From Erythrobacteraceae bacterium (GTDB lineage Bacteria; Pseudomonadota; Alphaproteobacteria; Sphingomonadales; Sphingomonadaceae), in the NCBI GenBank assembly GCA_027489065.1, contig JAIYAM010000028.1, positions 1 through 64,000 of the forward strand: a stretch of DNA of 64,000 nt. The letters run 5' to 3'. Below, piece after piece: positions 34,355-43,145 of this stretch. The position numbers and the translations under genes were made by a program. How positions within the stretch are numbered: the first letter of the stretch is position 1; the number at the start of each line of letters is the position of its first letter. Under the pieces are notes generated by a model. It did no database searches. It saw nothing but the letters and a program-made list of their open reading frames with translations, and had not been told where the DNA came from.

Positions 34355-36175
34355 TCAATCCGCGAAGGCGGCATCCTCGAGCTGCAATTCGGCCGCGGGG
34401 CGGCTGCCCCAGTCGTCGATCTTGGCGCGCCCTGCGAGGTGGAAGCGGCGGCCCTGATGGCGGTGGAGCAGGGTCTGCCCCATCTCGGTCTCCGCGGCGC
34501 GGAAGGCGATCGCCTTGAAGCTCTTCCCGTCCCCGCCACTGACGATCAGCCGCACGTGATCCTTGCCGACGATGTCCGCCTTGACGATCCGCACCGGGCC
34601 GACGGCAATGCGCGGCGCGGGCCAGCCTACGCCGTAGGGACCGCCGGCCTCGAGCGTGTCGACGAGGTCGCAGGTGAGCCCGCCGGGGGCCAGCGCGAGG
34701 TCGAGCAGCATCGCCGCCCCGGACCGCGCGCGCTCGACATCGCGGGCGAGCCGCTCGTCGAGGAAGCCTGCAAAGTCCGAAAGGCGCGCCGGATCGATGG
34801 TCAGCCCCGCCGCCATGGCGTGCCCGCCGCCCGCCACCAGCAACCCGGCTTCCCGCGCGGCGATGATCGCCGCGCCGAGATCGACCCCGCTGATCGAGCG
34901 CCCCGAACCCTTGCCCTGCGTTTCGTCCAGCGCGATCACCACCGCAGGCTTGCCGGTCTTCTCCTTGATGCGCCCGGCGACGATGCCGATCACGCCGGGG
35001 TGCCAGCCATGCCCGGCGATGACCTGCACCGCCATGTTGTGCTGCCCGGCGATCTGGGCTTCTGCGGCCTCCTGCACCATGGCCTCGATGGCGCGGCGCT
35101 CTTCGTTGAGCTGCGAAAGCTGCGCCGCGATGACGCGGGCTTCCTCGGGGTCGGTGGTGGTGAGCAAGCGCACGCCCAAGGTGGATTCGCCGATCCGCCC
35201 CCCCGCATTGATGCGCGGCCCCAAGGCGAAGCCGAGGTCGCTGCACTGGGGGGCGCGGGTGAGCCGGCTCGCGTCCATCAGCGCCGCCATCCCGATCCGC
35301 TCGCGCCGGGCGAGCACCTTCAGACCCTGCGCCACGAAGGCGCGGTTGAGGCCGTGGAGCGCGGCGACGTCCGCCACCGTGCCCAAGGCGACGAGATCGA
35401 GGAGGCCCATCAGATCGGGCTCGGCGCGGCCCTGCGCGAACCAGCCCTCGAGGCGCAGGGTCCTCACCAGCGCGATGCCGAGCAGGAAGGCGACGCCCAC
35501 CGCCGCAAGATGCCCGTGCGCCGCGCCGAGGTCGCTCTCGTCCAGGCGGTTGGGATTGACCAGCGCGTGGGCCGGGGGAAGATCGGGCGAGCACTTGTGA
35601 TGATCGACGACGATGACATCGACGCCGACATCGCGCGCCATGCCCAGCGCCTCGTGCGCCATCGCCCCGCAATCGACGGTGACGATCAACTGCGATCCGC
35701 TCTCCGCCAGCTTCACCAGCGCCTCGCCCGAGGGGCCGTAGCCCTCCAGCAACCGGTCGGGAATGTAATAGCCCGCATCCAGCCCCAGTTGGCGCAGCAA
35801 CTCGACGAGCAGCGCCGCGCTGGTGGCACCATCGACGTCGTAGTCGCCGTAGATTGTCACCCGCTCGCCGCTCATCACCGCCTGTGCGAGGCGGGTGGCG
35901 GCGGTGTCCATGTCGCGGAAGGTGGAGGGGTCCGGCAGAAAGCCGCGCATGGTGGGCTGGGCGTGGCGGGCGAGATCGTGCTCGGCAACACCGCGGGTCA
36001 GCAGCAGCTGATCGAGGATCGAGCGGTCGAGGCCCCCAATGCCCCCGCCCTCCAGGCCGGCGTCGTCCCCCAGCTCCATGTTCCCCCCGCGCCAGCGCCA
36101 CGCCTTGCCCGATAGCGAAGCGGTGACGCCAAGCACCGGAGCAAAGGGCGGAGGGGAGAGGGGACGGGCGGCCAT
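34355..36175 (-). CDS. recJ: single-stranded-DNA-specific exonuclease RecJ
   Basis: 606 residues from the ATG at 36175 (MAARPLSPPPFAPVLGVTAS); earlier in-frame starts give unrelated sequence. DHH phosphoesterase motifs: YGDYDVDGATSAALL, VTVDCGAMAHEAL, VVDHHKCSPDLP and the HxN-region ALVNPNRL. The DHHA1 part carries VAGGGHAMAAGLTID, followed by an OB-fold. It is a 5'-3' exonuclease in RecF-pathway recombination and mismatch repair. It is divergent from the flavodoxin-like gene, with an 85-bp gap between. Confidence 0.93.
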   Translation of the reverse strand: MAARPLSPPPFAPVLGVTASLSGKAWRWRGGNMELGDDAGLEGGGIGGLDRSILDQLLLTRGVAEHDLARHAQPTMRGFLPDPSTFRDMDTAATRLAQAVMSGERVTIYGDYDVDGATSAALLVELLRQLGLDAGYYIPDRLLEGYGPSGEALVKLAESGSQLIVTVDCGAMAHEALGMARDVGVDVIVVDHHKCSPDLPPAHALVNPNRLDESDLGAAHGHLAAVGVAFLLGIALVRTLRLEGWFAQGRAEPDLMGLLDLVALGTVADVAALHGLNRAFVAQGLKVLARRERIGMAALMDASRLTRAPQCSDLGFALGPRINAGGRIGESTLGVRLLTTTDPEEARVIAAQLSQLNEERRAIEAMVQEAAEAQIAGQHNMAVQVIAGHGWHPGVIGIVAGRIKEKTGKPAVVIALDETQGKGSGRSISGVDLGAAIIAAREAGLLVAGGGHAMAAGLTIDPARLSDFAGFLDERLARDVERARSGAAMLLDLALAPGGLTCDLVDTLEAGGPYGVGWPAPRIAVGPVRIVKADIVGKDHVRLIVSGGDGKSFKAIAFRAAETEMGQTLLHRHQGRRFHLAGRAKIDDWGSRPAAELQLEDAAFAD

Positions 36176-36260
36176 GGCGGGCCTGATAGCGCAACAGGTT
36201 AGAACCGGACAGGGCTGCGCGGTTGACAATCGACAGCCGCGCACGGCAGCCTTGCCGCTC

Positions 36261-36749
36261 ATGTCCGACACCCCGCGCCTCCTCATCCTGTGGCACAGCC
36301 GTACCGGCGCGAGCGAGGCGCTGGCGCGGGCGGCCGCCGAGGGGGCTGGCGAAGCAGCGTGGCTGGTCCCTGCCGCCGAGGCCGAGCCGGCGATGCTGCT
36401 CGCCGCACAAGGCTATCTGTTCTGCTGTCCCGAGAACCTCGGATCCCTGAGCGGGCTGATGAAGGAGATGTTCGACCGCGCCTATTATCCGGTGCTCGGC
36501 CGGATCGAGGGACGCGCCTATGCCACGCTCATCGCCGCCGGATCGGACGGGGAGGGTGCCCAGCGACAGATCGACCGGATCGTAACGGGGTGGCGGCTGA
36601 GGCGTGTGGCGGAAGGCCTGATCGTCAACTGCGCCGCACAGACCCCCGAGGCGATCGCCGCGACCAAGCATGTTCCCGCGAGCGACCTCGCCGCCGCCCG
36701 CGAACTCGGCGCGGCACTCGCCGAAGGCCTGCGGCTCGGGCTGTTCTAG
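36261..36749 (+). CDS. flavodoxin-like/NAD(P)H-dependent FMN reductase family protein
   Basis: 162 residues. The N-terminal LLILWHSRTGASEALARAAA is a phosphate-binding loop of the flavodoxin fold, and GYLFCCPENLGSLSGLMKEMFDRAYY is typical of the family's second FMN-contact region. It is likely an FMN-binding reductase or electron carrier, specific partner unknown. The start at 36261 gives the fold from its first strand. The following gene begins three bases after its stop, if that gene's annotated start is right. Confidence 0.75.
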   Translation: MSDTPRLLILWHSRTGASEALARAAAEGAGEAAWLVPAAEAEPAMLLAAQGYLFCCPENLGSLSGLMKEMFDRAYYPVLGRIEGRAYATLIAAGSDGEGAQRQIDRIVTGWRLRRVAEGLIVNCAAQTPEAIAATKHVPASDLAAARELGAALAEGLRLGLF

Positions 36750-36752
36750 AGA

Positions 36753-37649
36753 ATGCTCCATAACGGGACAGACACCGCCTTTGGGGACTCGACGCTGGCG
36801 GGCAAACAGGTCAAATGTGAGATATCGTCTCTTCAACATTTTCGCCACTTATCGAGGGGGGCCTCGACAATTCCACACTCGCAGCGAGCCCCGCATGCCC
36901 AGCTGCATCTGCTGTTTGCCCGCGGCAAACGGCCCGATCGGCATGCGCTCGGCGCGTTCGTCACCCGCTACCGCACGGTCAGCATCAGTCATGACCCTTT
37001 CAGCGAGGGCGTGGCCGATGCCGAGGCGCTGTGGCCCGCCCAGCAGCACTGGATCGAACTGCTGAGCGAAGGCCTCACCTTCGACCTGACGGGTCTGGCA
37101 CCCGGCCCGGCAAGCCCCTTTCCCGAGCTGACACAGCGCTTCGACCTGCCTGCGCTCCCGACCGAAAGCGATTACGAAGCGGTGACGCTGCGCCCCGGCC
37201 CGCACCTTGCGGCCGGCGGCAACGCGATGCCCCTGATGCGGACGCTGCTCGGCCTCGGCTGCGAGCTGGTGCGGCATTTTGAGGATCTGGTGGCCGTGGG
37301 CTGGGGCCCGGCGAAGAGCGCGATCGGACGGCGCTTCTTCGAAAGCACCGCCGCCGCCTGGCTCGATGGCGGCCCGTTCCCCGCGCTCGGCCTCACCGGC
37401 TTCGTCGAGACCCCCGACATGTCGCTCGAGAGCATCGGGCTCGAGTTCTGGATCGGGCAGGAGCTGCGCATCGAGCCTCCGCTGAGCCTCGACCGGGTGG
37501 CTGCCACGCGGCTCGGGATCCGGCTCGTCAATCACCTCGTGATCGTCGGCGGCCTCACCGAGGACGATCGCATCATCGCCCCTGACGGCACGCCGCTGGT
37601 GCTGCGGCCGTCGCGCGACCGGTCGATCATCAGCGTGTGGCGCGAATAG
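36753..37649 (+). CDS. hypothetical protein of unknown function
   Basis: Up to 298 residues; no family recognised. The first 40 or so residues (MLHNGTDTAFGDSTLAGKQV) are coded by AT-richer, non-biased DNA that looks like a leader, while typical coding bias begins about 36870-36890; the real start may be internal and non-ATG, near a GAGGGGG at about 36854. The remainder is globular and hydrophilic with no signal peptide, for example GLGCELVRHFEDLVAVGWGP and GLEFWIGQELRIEP. It ends one base before the AHH nuclease-like gene, which suggests one operon. Confidence 0.6.
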   Translation: MLHNGTDTAFGDSTLAGKQVKCEISSLQHFRHLSRGASTIPHSQRAPHAQLHLLFARGKRPDRHALGAFVTRYRTVSISHDPFSEGVADAEALWPAQQHWIELLSEGLTFDLTGLAPGPASPFPELTQRFDLPALPTESDYEAVTLRPGPHLAAGGNAMPLMRTLLGLGCELVRHFEDLVAVGWGPAKSAIGRRFFESTAAAWLDGGPFPALGLTGFVETPDMSLESIGLEFWIGQELRIEPPLSLDRVAATRLGIRLVNHLVIVGGLTEDDRIIAPDGTPLVLRPSRDRSIISVWRE

Positions 37650-37650
37650 G

Positions 37651-38169
37651 ATGCACCATCGGGATCACCTCCAGCACCGGACGATCATCACTTTCCGTGC
37701 GGTCAATGCGCGGGGTGCGGCGGGCTATGATCCCGGGCTTCAGCGCCATCACCTGCTGCCTTGCCAGCTGCTCTCGCAGCGCTGCTTCGGGCCGATGTTC
37801 GCGGCGGTCGGCCGGGACAGTGTCGGCTTCGACGATTTCCGCCGCAACGGCCTGCTGCTGCCCGCCAACGAACAGGCCTCGCTGCGCAGCGGCATGCCGC
37901 TCCACCGCGGCCCGCATCCGCGCTACAACGAGATGGTGATCGCCCGCGTCGGCACGATCGAGGCGAACTGGTCGGTGACCCGCCGCCGCAACGACGAGGC
38001 GGCGCTCGCCGAGGCGCTGCTGCGGCTCCATCTGTTGCAGGGCGCGCTGCGGCGCCAGCTGCTCGCCGAGCGCCGGCGGGTGATGCTCAATCGCAAGGAC
38101 CCGCTCGGCACCGGCTTCGACTTCAACGAGCTCGACGCGATGGCCGAGACGCTGTGGGGCGCCGACTAG
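37651..38169 (+). CDS. AHH-domain nuclease-like protein
   Basis: 172 residues. The AHH variant of the HNH/ENDO VII nuclease superfamily is suggested by LQRHHLLPCQLLSQRCFG (His-His dyad, about residues 32-33), FRRNGLLLPANEQASLRSG and MPLHRGPHPRYNEMV, the usual order of an HH motif, an N-G-hydrophobic-LP strand and a final histidine with HxxYN. AHH domains are best known as toxin tips of polymorphic toxins, but here there is no delivery domain or signal, and the protein is free-standing. An unknown gene precedes it by one base. Function is inferred only from motif resemblance. Confidence 0.65.
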   Translation: MHHRDHLQHRTIITFRAVNARGAAGYDPGLQRHHLLPCQLLSQRCFGPMFAAVGRDSVGFDDFRRNGLLLPANEQASLRSGMPLHRGPHPRYNEMVIARVGTIEANWSVTRRRNDEAALAEALLRLHLLQGALRRQLLAERRRVMLNRKDPLGTGFDFNELDAMAETLWGAD

Positions 38170-38172
38170 GCG

Positions 38173-39177
38173 TTACTCCGCCGCTTCGGCCATGGCGCCC
38201 CAAGCGCTGTAGCCTGAGTTGGCAAGGAGCTGGGCGCGGGCGTCGTGATATTCCCGCTCGAACCGGGCGACGAGGTCCTCGACCGTGCCGACTTCCTTGA
38301 TCGGGCCGATGCCCTGGCCCGAGCCCCAGATGTCCTTCCAAGCCTTGGCCTTGGTGTTGCCGCCGCTGCCGAAGTTCATCTTGCTGGGATCGCTTTCGGG
38401 GAGGTTGTCCGGGTCCATGCCCGCCGCCTCGATCGACGAGCGCAGGTAGTTGCCGTGCACGCCTGTAAAGAGGTTGGTGTAGACGATGCCTTCCGACGAG
38501 CCTTCGACGATGCCGTTCTTGTAGCCGTCGGTGGCATTGGCTTCCTTGGTGGCGATGAAGGCGCTGCCCGCATAGGCGAAGTCGGCGCGCAGGGCCTGGG
38601 CTGCAAGGATCGTCGCCCCGTGGCCGACCGCGCCCGAAAGCGCGACGAGGCCATCGAACCACTCGCGGATTTCCTGCATCAGCGCAAAGGGCGAGAGCGC
38701 GCCCGCGTGGCCGCCTGCGCCCGCCGCCACCGGGATGAGGCCGGTTGCGCCCTTTTCGATCGCCTTGCGGGCGAAGCGGTTGTTGATCACGTCGTGCATC
38801 GTCACGCCGCCCCAGTTGCGCACGGCGGTGTAGATATCTTCGCGCGCCCCCAGCGAGGTGATGACCATCGGCACCTGCCACTTCTCGCAGGTCGCCATAT
38901 CGGCATCGACGCGGTCGTTGGTCTTGTGGACGATCTGGTTAACCGCATAGGGCGCGGCCGGCCGATCGGGGTGCGCGCGGTTGTGCGCGGCGAGTTCTTC
39001 GGTGATCTGGTGCAGCCATTCATCGAGCTGCGACTGCGGACGCGCGTTCAATGCCGGGAAGCTGCCGATGATCCCCGCCTTGCACTGCGCGATCACCAGC
39101 TCGGGACCCGAGACGATGAACAGCGGCGATCCGATCAGCGGCAGGCGCAGGCGATCGAACGGGGCGGGAAGGGGCAT
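38173..39177 (-). CDS. nitronate monooxygenase family protein
   Basis: 334 residues, FMN-binding TIM barrel of the 2-nitropropane dioxygenase/nitronate monooxygenase type. Markers are PLIGSPLFIVSGPELVIAQC at the N-terminus, VAAGAGGHAGALSPFALMQE (the GGHAG phosphate-binding loop) and GAVGHGATILAAQALRADFA. GAGGAGA precedes the ATG at 39177. It oxidises nitronates to carbonyl compounds and nitrite. It converges with the AHH gene, three bases apart. Confidence 0.88.
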   Translation of the reverse strand: MPLPAPFDRLRLPLIGSPLFIVSGPELVIAQCKAGIIGSFPALNARPQSQLDEWLHQITEELAAHNRAHPDRPAAPYAVNQIVHKTNDRVDADMATCEKWQVPMVITSLGAREDIYTAVRNWGGVTMHDVINNRFARKAIEKGATGLIPVAAGAGGHAGALSPFALMQEIREWFDGLVALSGAVGHGATILAAQALRADFAYAGSAFIATKEANATDGYKNGIVEGSSEGIVYTNLFTGVHGNYLRSSIEAAGMDPDNLPESDPSKMNFGSGGNTKAKAWKDIWGSGQGIGPIKEVGTVEDLVARFEREYHDARAQLLANSGYSAWGAMAEAAE

Positions 39178-39267
39178 GGGTTTCTCCTCAAAACGTATTC
39201 GGTCTGAACGGGTTTCTCTAACGCAGGTTCCTCAAGTGCCAAGCGCGTTTTTGCGAGTGACGCTGCG

Positions 39268-40311
39268 TCAACCCGGGAGACCTTCGAGCCCGTAGAACCG
39301 CGCCGCGTTCCCGGCGAAGAGCGCCGCCTTCTCCTCGGCGCTGGCTCCGCTGGCGAGGCGCTTGAAGGCATTCCAGAGCACGGCGTAATCCGCGCCCCAG
39401 TAATCGACCGGGTAATTGCTCTCGAACATGGCGCGCTGCGCGCCGAAGGCCTCGATGCAGGTTTCGATATAGGGGCGCCACAGGGCGGCGAGGGCTTCCG
39501 AGCCGTAGCCTGCCGCCGGGCCTTCCTCGGGCAGGGCGCAGAAGGCCATCGCGAGGCCGCCGAGCTTCACCACGACGTTTTCGCACTTGGCCAATTCGTG
39601 AATGTTGCGCCGCCACTCGTCGAACCGTTCGGGAAGGCGGCCCTTGTAGCTCGCGAGGCCGACCGGCGTGCCGCAATGGTCGAGGCAGATCGGCTGATCG
39701 GGGAAGGCCCGGGCGAGGTCGATGAGGTCGGGCAGTTGCGGCTCGAGCAGCCAGGCATCGAAGGTCAGCCCGCGCTTGCCCAATTCCGCGAAGCCTTCGC
39801 GGAAAGTGGCGTCGCGGTAGAGGCCCTCGGGATGATGGAACGGCGCGCCGAGCACGGCCGGATCGGTATCCCATGCGGCGGCATGGCGAATGCCCTTGAA
39901 GCGCCGCGGGGCAGCGGCACTGAGGGCGTCCAGCACCGCGCCCGCCGCAGCCCCCCGGGTCAGGTCCGCATGGCCGACAATCCCGGCGCAGGCGCGCATC
40001 GGCCCGTAGAGCCCGCTCGCCGATTGCGCGGCGACGCCATTGACGAATTCGACCTCGCCCACGGTCTTCAAGGCGTCGCCATAGGCGCCGTTGTAGAAGG
40101 CGCCGCACTCCATATAGACCGTGGCGACGATGTTGTGCCCGCTGGTCAGGTGCGCGCGCAGCTGGTCGAAGGTGTAATAGGCGTTGGGAACAATCGCGGC
40201 GATGAAGGGGTGGTGCGGCTCGGGCATCATCGGCACCATCGGCCGCAGATCCCACAGGTGGTGGTGCGGATCGATGATGGGCAGATCGGGCTCGATGATG
40301 GCTTCGGTCAT
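39268..40311 (-). CDS. amidohydrolase (lactonase/PDC hydrolase-like)
   Basis: 347 residues. The amidohydrolase_2 (PF04909) type metal motif HxH appears at the N-terminus as IIDPHHHLWDLRP; later DQPICLDHCGTPVG and FESNYPVDYWG give the expected His and Asp ligands. The group includes 2-pyrone-4,6-dicarboxylate hydrolases, sugar lactonases and decarboxylases. GGGAGAG precedes the start. It is 90 bases upstream of the nitronate monooxygenase gene on the same strand; the substrate is unknown. Confidence 0.82.
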   Translation of the reverse strand: MTEAIIEPDLPIIDPHHHLWDLRPMVPMMPEPHHPFIAAIVPNAYYTFDQLRAHLTSGHNIVATVYMECGAFYNGAYGDALKTVGEVEFVNGVAAQSASGLYGPMRACAGIVGHADLTRGAAAGAVLDALSAAAPRRFKGIRHAAAWDTDPAVLGAPFHHPEGLYRDATFREGFAELGKRGLTFDAWLLEPQLPDLIDLARAFPDQPICLDHCGTPVGLASYKGRLPERFDEWRRNIHELAKCENVVVKLGGLAMAFCALPEEGPAAGYGSEALAALWRPYIETCIEAFGAQRAMFESNYPVDYWGADYAVLWNAFKRLASGASAEEKAALFAGNAARFYGLEGLPG

Positions 40312-40393
40312 GGTCTCTCCCTGATGCGTCTTTGCGGCGCTTGTCGGGAACGAGAACTAACCGCGCGGACGCGCCGCGCAAGCTCCCAAAAGC

Positions 40394-41194
40394 TCAGGCG
40401 ACAGCCCGCACGTAGAGGTGCCAGGTCGCATGGCCGAGCACGGGCAGCGCCACGAACAGCCCGAGGAAGGCCGGCAGCAGCGCCGCGAACAGCAGCGCCG
40501 CGATGATCGCCGCCCAGCCCAGCATCACGGCAGGATTGCGCCGCACCACGGCGAGGCTCGCGATGATCGCGGTGAGGAAGTCGACCTTGCGCTCCACCAG
40601 CAGCGGCAGGCTGATCACGGTCATGGCGTAGAAGGCGAAGGCCAGCATCGCACCGACGATGCTTCCGACGGCCAGCATCGCAAGACCCGCGGGCGTGAGG
40701 AAGGCCGTCAGCGTGTCCGCCACCGTGCCCGCGCCGATGCCGCTTTCCGCCATGAACACCGCGAAGATCGCGTGGGCGATGATCATCCAGAAGGAAAAGG
40801 CGACGAAGACGATCACCCCCATCGAGAGGATCTGGTCGTCCCCGTGCCCCTTCAAAGCGCCGAGCACCGCGCGCCAGGCGAGTGCCTCGCCCGCGGCCCG
40901 CCTGCGGCTTGCCTCGTAAAGTCCGACCGCGACGAATGGCGCGACGAGCGGGAAGCCGGCGATGGCCGGGATCAGCCAGGTGGGATTGCTCCCCGACAGG
41001 CTGGCCCAGCAAATGGCCAGCCCGGCAATGACATAGACCCCGCCAAAGAACAGCCCGAAGCGCGGCATGGCGAGGAAGTCGCGCCAGCCCGCGCCAAGCG
41101 CAGCGCCGAGGTCGGCCCAGACGAGATCGCTTGCGACCTGCGGCCGTGACGGCGTGGCAGTCGGCACGGTGAAGCTCTGCTCACGATCCGGCAT
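40394..41194 (-). CDS. DUF2189 membrane protein
   Basis: 266 residues with about six hydrophobic segments (residues 48-66, 72-96, 130-155, 175-200, 225-250). The GLFFGGVYVIAGLAICW, PLVAPFVAVGLYEASRR and ISLPLLVERKVDFLTAI pattern is that of the DUF2189 family of inner-membrane proteins, some annotated as cytochrome c oxidase subunit I-like. Function unknown. It lies between leuA and the amidohydrolase gene, same strand. Confidence 0.75.
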   Translation of the reverse strand: MPDREQSFTVPTATPSRPQVASDLVWADLGAALGAGWRDFLAMPRFGLFFGGVYVIAGLAICWASLSGSNPTWLIPAIAGFPLVAPFVAVGLYEASRRRAAGEALAWRAVLGALKGHGDDQILSMGVIVFVAFSFWMIIAHAIFAVFMAESGIGAGTVADTLTAFLTPAGLAMLAVGSIVGAMLAFAFYAMTVISLPLLVERKVDFLTAIIASLAVVRRNPAVMLGWAAIIAALLFAALLPAFLGLFVALPVLGHATWHLYVRAVA

Positions 41195-41269
41195 GATTGA
41201 CCGCCCCTCTCCTTGCGATGCCCGAAATTGCGCGCAAACGCGCTGCGGTGCAAGCGCGCGGAGCGCCGT

Positions 41270-42958
41270 TCAGCCGGCGGGCGATGCGATAGCCGCGTTT
41301 GCCGCGCTGAGCACGGCGCGCACGCTCGCGGTGGCGATGTCCTCGTCGATCCCGCAGCCCCAGATGGTGCGCCCGTCAGGCGAGCGGCATTCGAGATAGG
41401 CCGCCGCGCGTGCATCGGTGCCTGCGCCCAGCGCGTGCTCGGTATAGTCGACCACCTCGAGCTCGACCCCGAAGGCCTCGCGCAAGGTGCCCATCACGCT
41501 GGAGATGAGGCCGTTGCCGCGCCCCGAGACGCTTTGCTCCGTGCCCTCGACCGCGATGGTCCCGGCGAAGATCCGCGTGCCGTCCGACGCGCGGCTTTCC
41601 TCGTAGCGCACCAGCTGGAAGTGCCGGGGGCTGATCTTGACGTAATAGGCGCGGCGGAAGGCATCCCAGATGTCGGCAGCGCCCAACTCGCGGCCCAATT
41701 CGTCGGCCATGGCCTGCACATGGCGCGAGAAATCGGCCTGCATCTTCTTGGGGAGCTTGAGGCCCTGGTCCTTCTCCAGCACCCAGGCGAACCCGCCCTT
41801 TCCGGATTGCGAATTGACGCGGATCACGGCCTCGTAACTGCGCCCGAGATCGGCCGGGTCGATCGGCAGATAGGGCACGCGCCACTGGTCGTCGTTCTGC
41901 GTTTCGCGCGCCTCGAAGCCCTTCTTGATCGCGTCCTGGTGGCTGCCGCTGAACGCCGTGTAGACCAATTCGCCGCCATAGGGGTGGCGCTGGTGGACGG
42001 GGATGTCGTTGCAATAGGTGACGGTCTCGATCACCCGGTCGATGTCCGAGAAATCGAGCTCGGGGTCGACGCCTTGCGTGTAGAGATTGAGCGCCATCGT
42101 CACGAGGCAGCAATTGCCGGTGCGCTCGCCATTCCCGAACAGGCAGCCTTCGACACGATCGGCGCCCGCCATCAGCCCCAGCTCCGCTGCCGCGACGCCG
42201 GTGCCGCGGTCATTATGGGTGTGCAGGCTAAGGATCGCGCTTGTCCGGTTCGGCAGGTGCCGCCCGAAATATTCGATCTGGTCGGCGTAGATGTTCGGCG
42301 TCGCTGCCTCGATGGTGGCGGGCAGGTTGAGGATGATCGGGTGATCGGGCGTGGGCTGGAGGATGTCCATCACCGCGGCGCAGACCTCGATGCTGAAATC
42401 CAGTTCTGCGGTGGAGAAGGTCTCCGGCGAATACTGGAAGTGCCAGTCGGTGCCGGGATAGCGCGCGGCTTCATCGCGCATCACCTTGGCCCCGGCGACG
42501 GCGATGGCCTTCACCTCGTCCTTGGACATGCGGAACACGATGTCGCGCCATGCCGGGCTGACCGCGTTGTAGAGGTGGACGATGGCCGCCCGCGCGCCTT
42601 CGAGGCTGGCGAAGCTGGTTTTGATCAGGTCCTCGCGGCTTTGCGTCAGCACCTGGACGATCACGTCCTCGGGGATCGCGTCCGAATGGACGAGGCCGGA
42701 GATGAAATCGAACTCGGTCGCGCCTGCGCTGGGGAAGCCGACCTCGATCTCCTTCAAGCCGATCTCGACGAGCAGGTCGAAGAAGCGGCGCTTCTTCACC
42801 GCGTCCATTGGGTCGATGATCGACTGGTTGCCGTCGCGAAGGTCGGTGGAGAGCCAGCGCGGGGCTTTCTCGATCAGGCGGGAGGGCCACTGGCGGTTCG
42901 GCAGGTCGATCTGGCCGAAAGGACGGTACTTGGCGGAAGGCTGCTTGAGCATGGGCAT
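41270..42958 (-). CDS. leuA: 2-isopropylmalate synthase (long form)
   Basis: 562 residues. First committed step of leucine synthesis: acetyl-CoA plus 2-oxoisovalerate to 2-isopropylmalate. The TIM barrel has STDLRDGNQSIIDPMD with catalytic Arg and metal Asp, EVGFPSAGATEFDF, and the metal HxH in LSLHTHNDRGTG. The C-terminal regulatory domain (about 430-562) ends in the leucine-binding region AVLSAANAAIASPAG. The length fits the longer class related to the mycobacterial enzyme. A leucine-rich leader peptide precedes it (43046-43096), indicating attenuation control. Confidence 0.95.
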   Translation of the reverse strand: MPMLKQPSAKYRPFGQIDLPNRQWPSRLIEKAPRWLSTDLRDGNQSIIDPMDAVKKRRFFDLLVEIGLKEIEVGFPSAGATEFDFISGLVHSDAIPEDVIVQVLTQSREDLIKTSFASLEGARAAIVHLYNAVSPAWRDIVFRMSKDEVKAIAVAGAKVMRDEAARYPGTDWHFQYSPETFSTAELDFSIEVCAAVMDILQPTPDHPIILNLPATIEAATPNIYADQIEYFGRHLPNRTSAILSLHTHNDRGTGVAAAELGLMAGADRVEGCLFGNGERTGNCCLVTMALNLYTQGVDPELDFSDIDRVIETVTYCNDIPVHQRHPYGGELVYTAFSGSHQDAIKKGFEARETQNDDQWRVPYLPIDPADLGRSYEAVIRVNSQSGKGGFAWVLEKDQGLKLPKKMQADFSRHVQAMADELGRELGAADIWDAFRRAYYVKISPRHFQLVRYEESRASDGTRIFAGTIAVEGTEQSVSGRGNGLISSVMGTLREAFGVELEVVDYTEHALGAGTDARAAAYLECRSPDGRTIWGCGIDEDIATASVRAVLSAANAAIASPAG

Positions 42959-42964
42959 GGGAAA

Positions 42965-43045
42965 AGGCTCGTCGCGAAAAGGGAAGGGAGGCTGCGGCGG
43001 TTCACCCTTGGGAGTGGTGCCGCGCTGATCCTCGCACGCGGCTGC
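42965..43045 (-). promoter_or_regulatory. candidate leuA transcription attenuator
   Basis: Between the leader peptide and leuA the minus strand offers mutually exclusive pairings. GCCGCG just after the peptide stop can pair with CGCGGC 12 bases on; the same CGCGGC can instead pair with GCCGC further down, enclosing CTCCCAAGGG. The peptide's last codons (CGCCCTTGGGCG) can also pair with CCCAAGGG. A pyrimidine-rich CCTCCCTTCCCTTTT follows. This is consistent with leucine-dependent attenuation, but the terminator T-run is weak. Confidence 0.55.
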
Positions 43046-43096
43046 CTACGCCCAAGGGCGCATAAGTCGAAGCAGCGCAAGTCCGTTCCGCGTCAT
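43046..43096 (-). CDS. leucine-rich leader peptide of leuA
   Basis: A 16-residue reading frame, MTRNGLALLRLMRPWA, ends 87 bases before leuA. Leucine codons are at positions 6, 8, 9 and 11, with three of the four being CTT, a minor codon in this GC-rich genome. Its 3' end is complementary to a downstream segment, as expected for a leader controlling an attenuator. No strong ribosome site is seen. The call is inference from position, composition and pairing. Confidence 0.65.
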   Translation of the reverse strand: MTRNGLALLRLMRPWA

Positions 43097-43145
43097 GGGA
43101 TGAGTCTTTGCCGATTATTGCGCGCGGTGCAAGCCGGGAATGCGC

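Noticed and set aside
36223-36228. TTGACA as a -35 box for the flavodoxin-like gene
   Set aside because: No -10-like sequence at 16-18 bp downstream; a lone hexamer is not enough.
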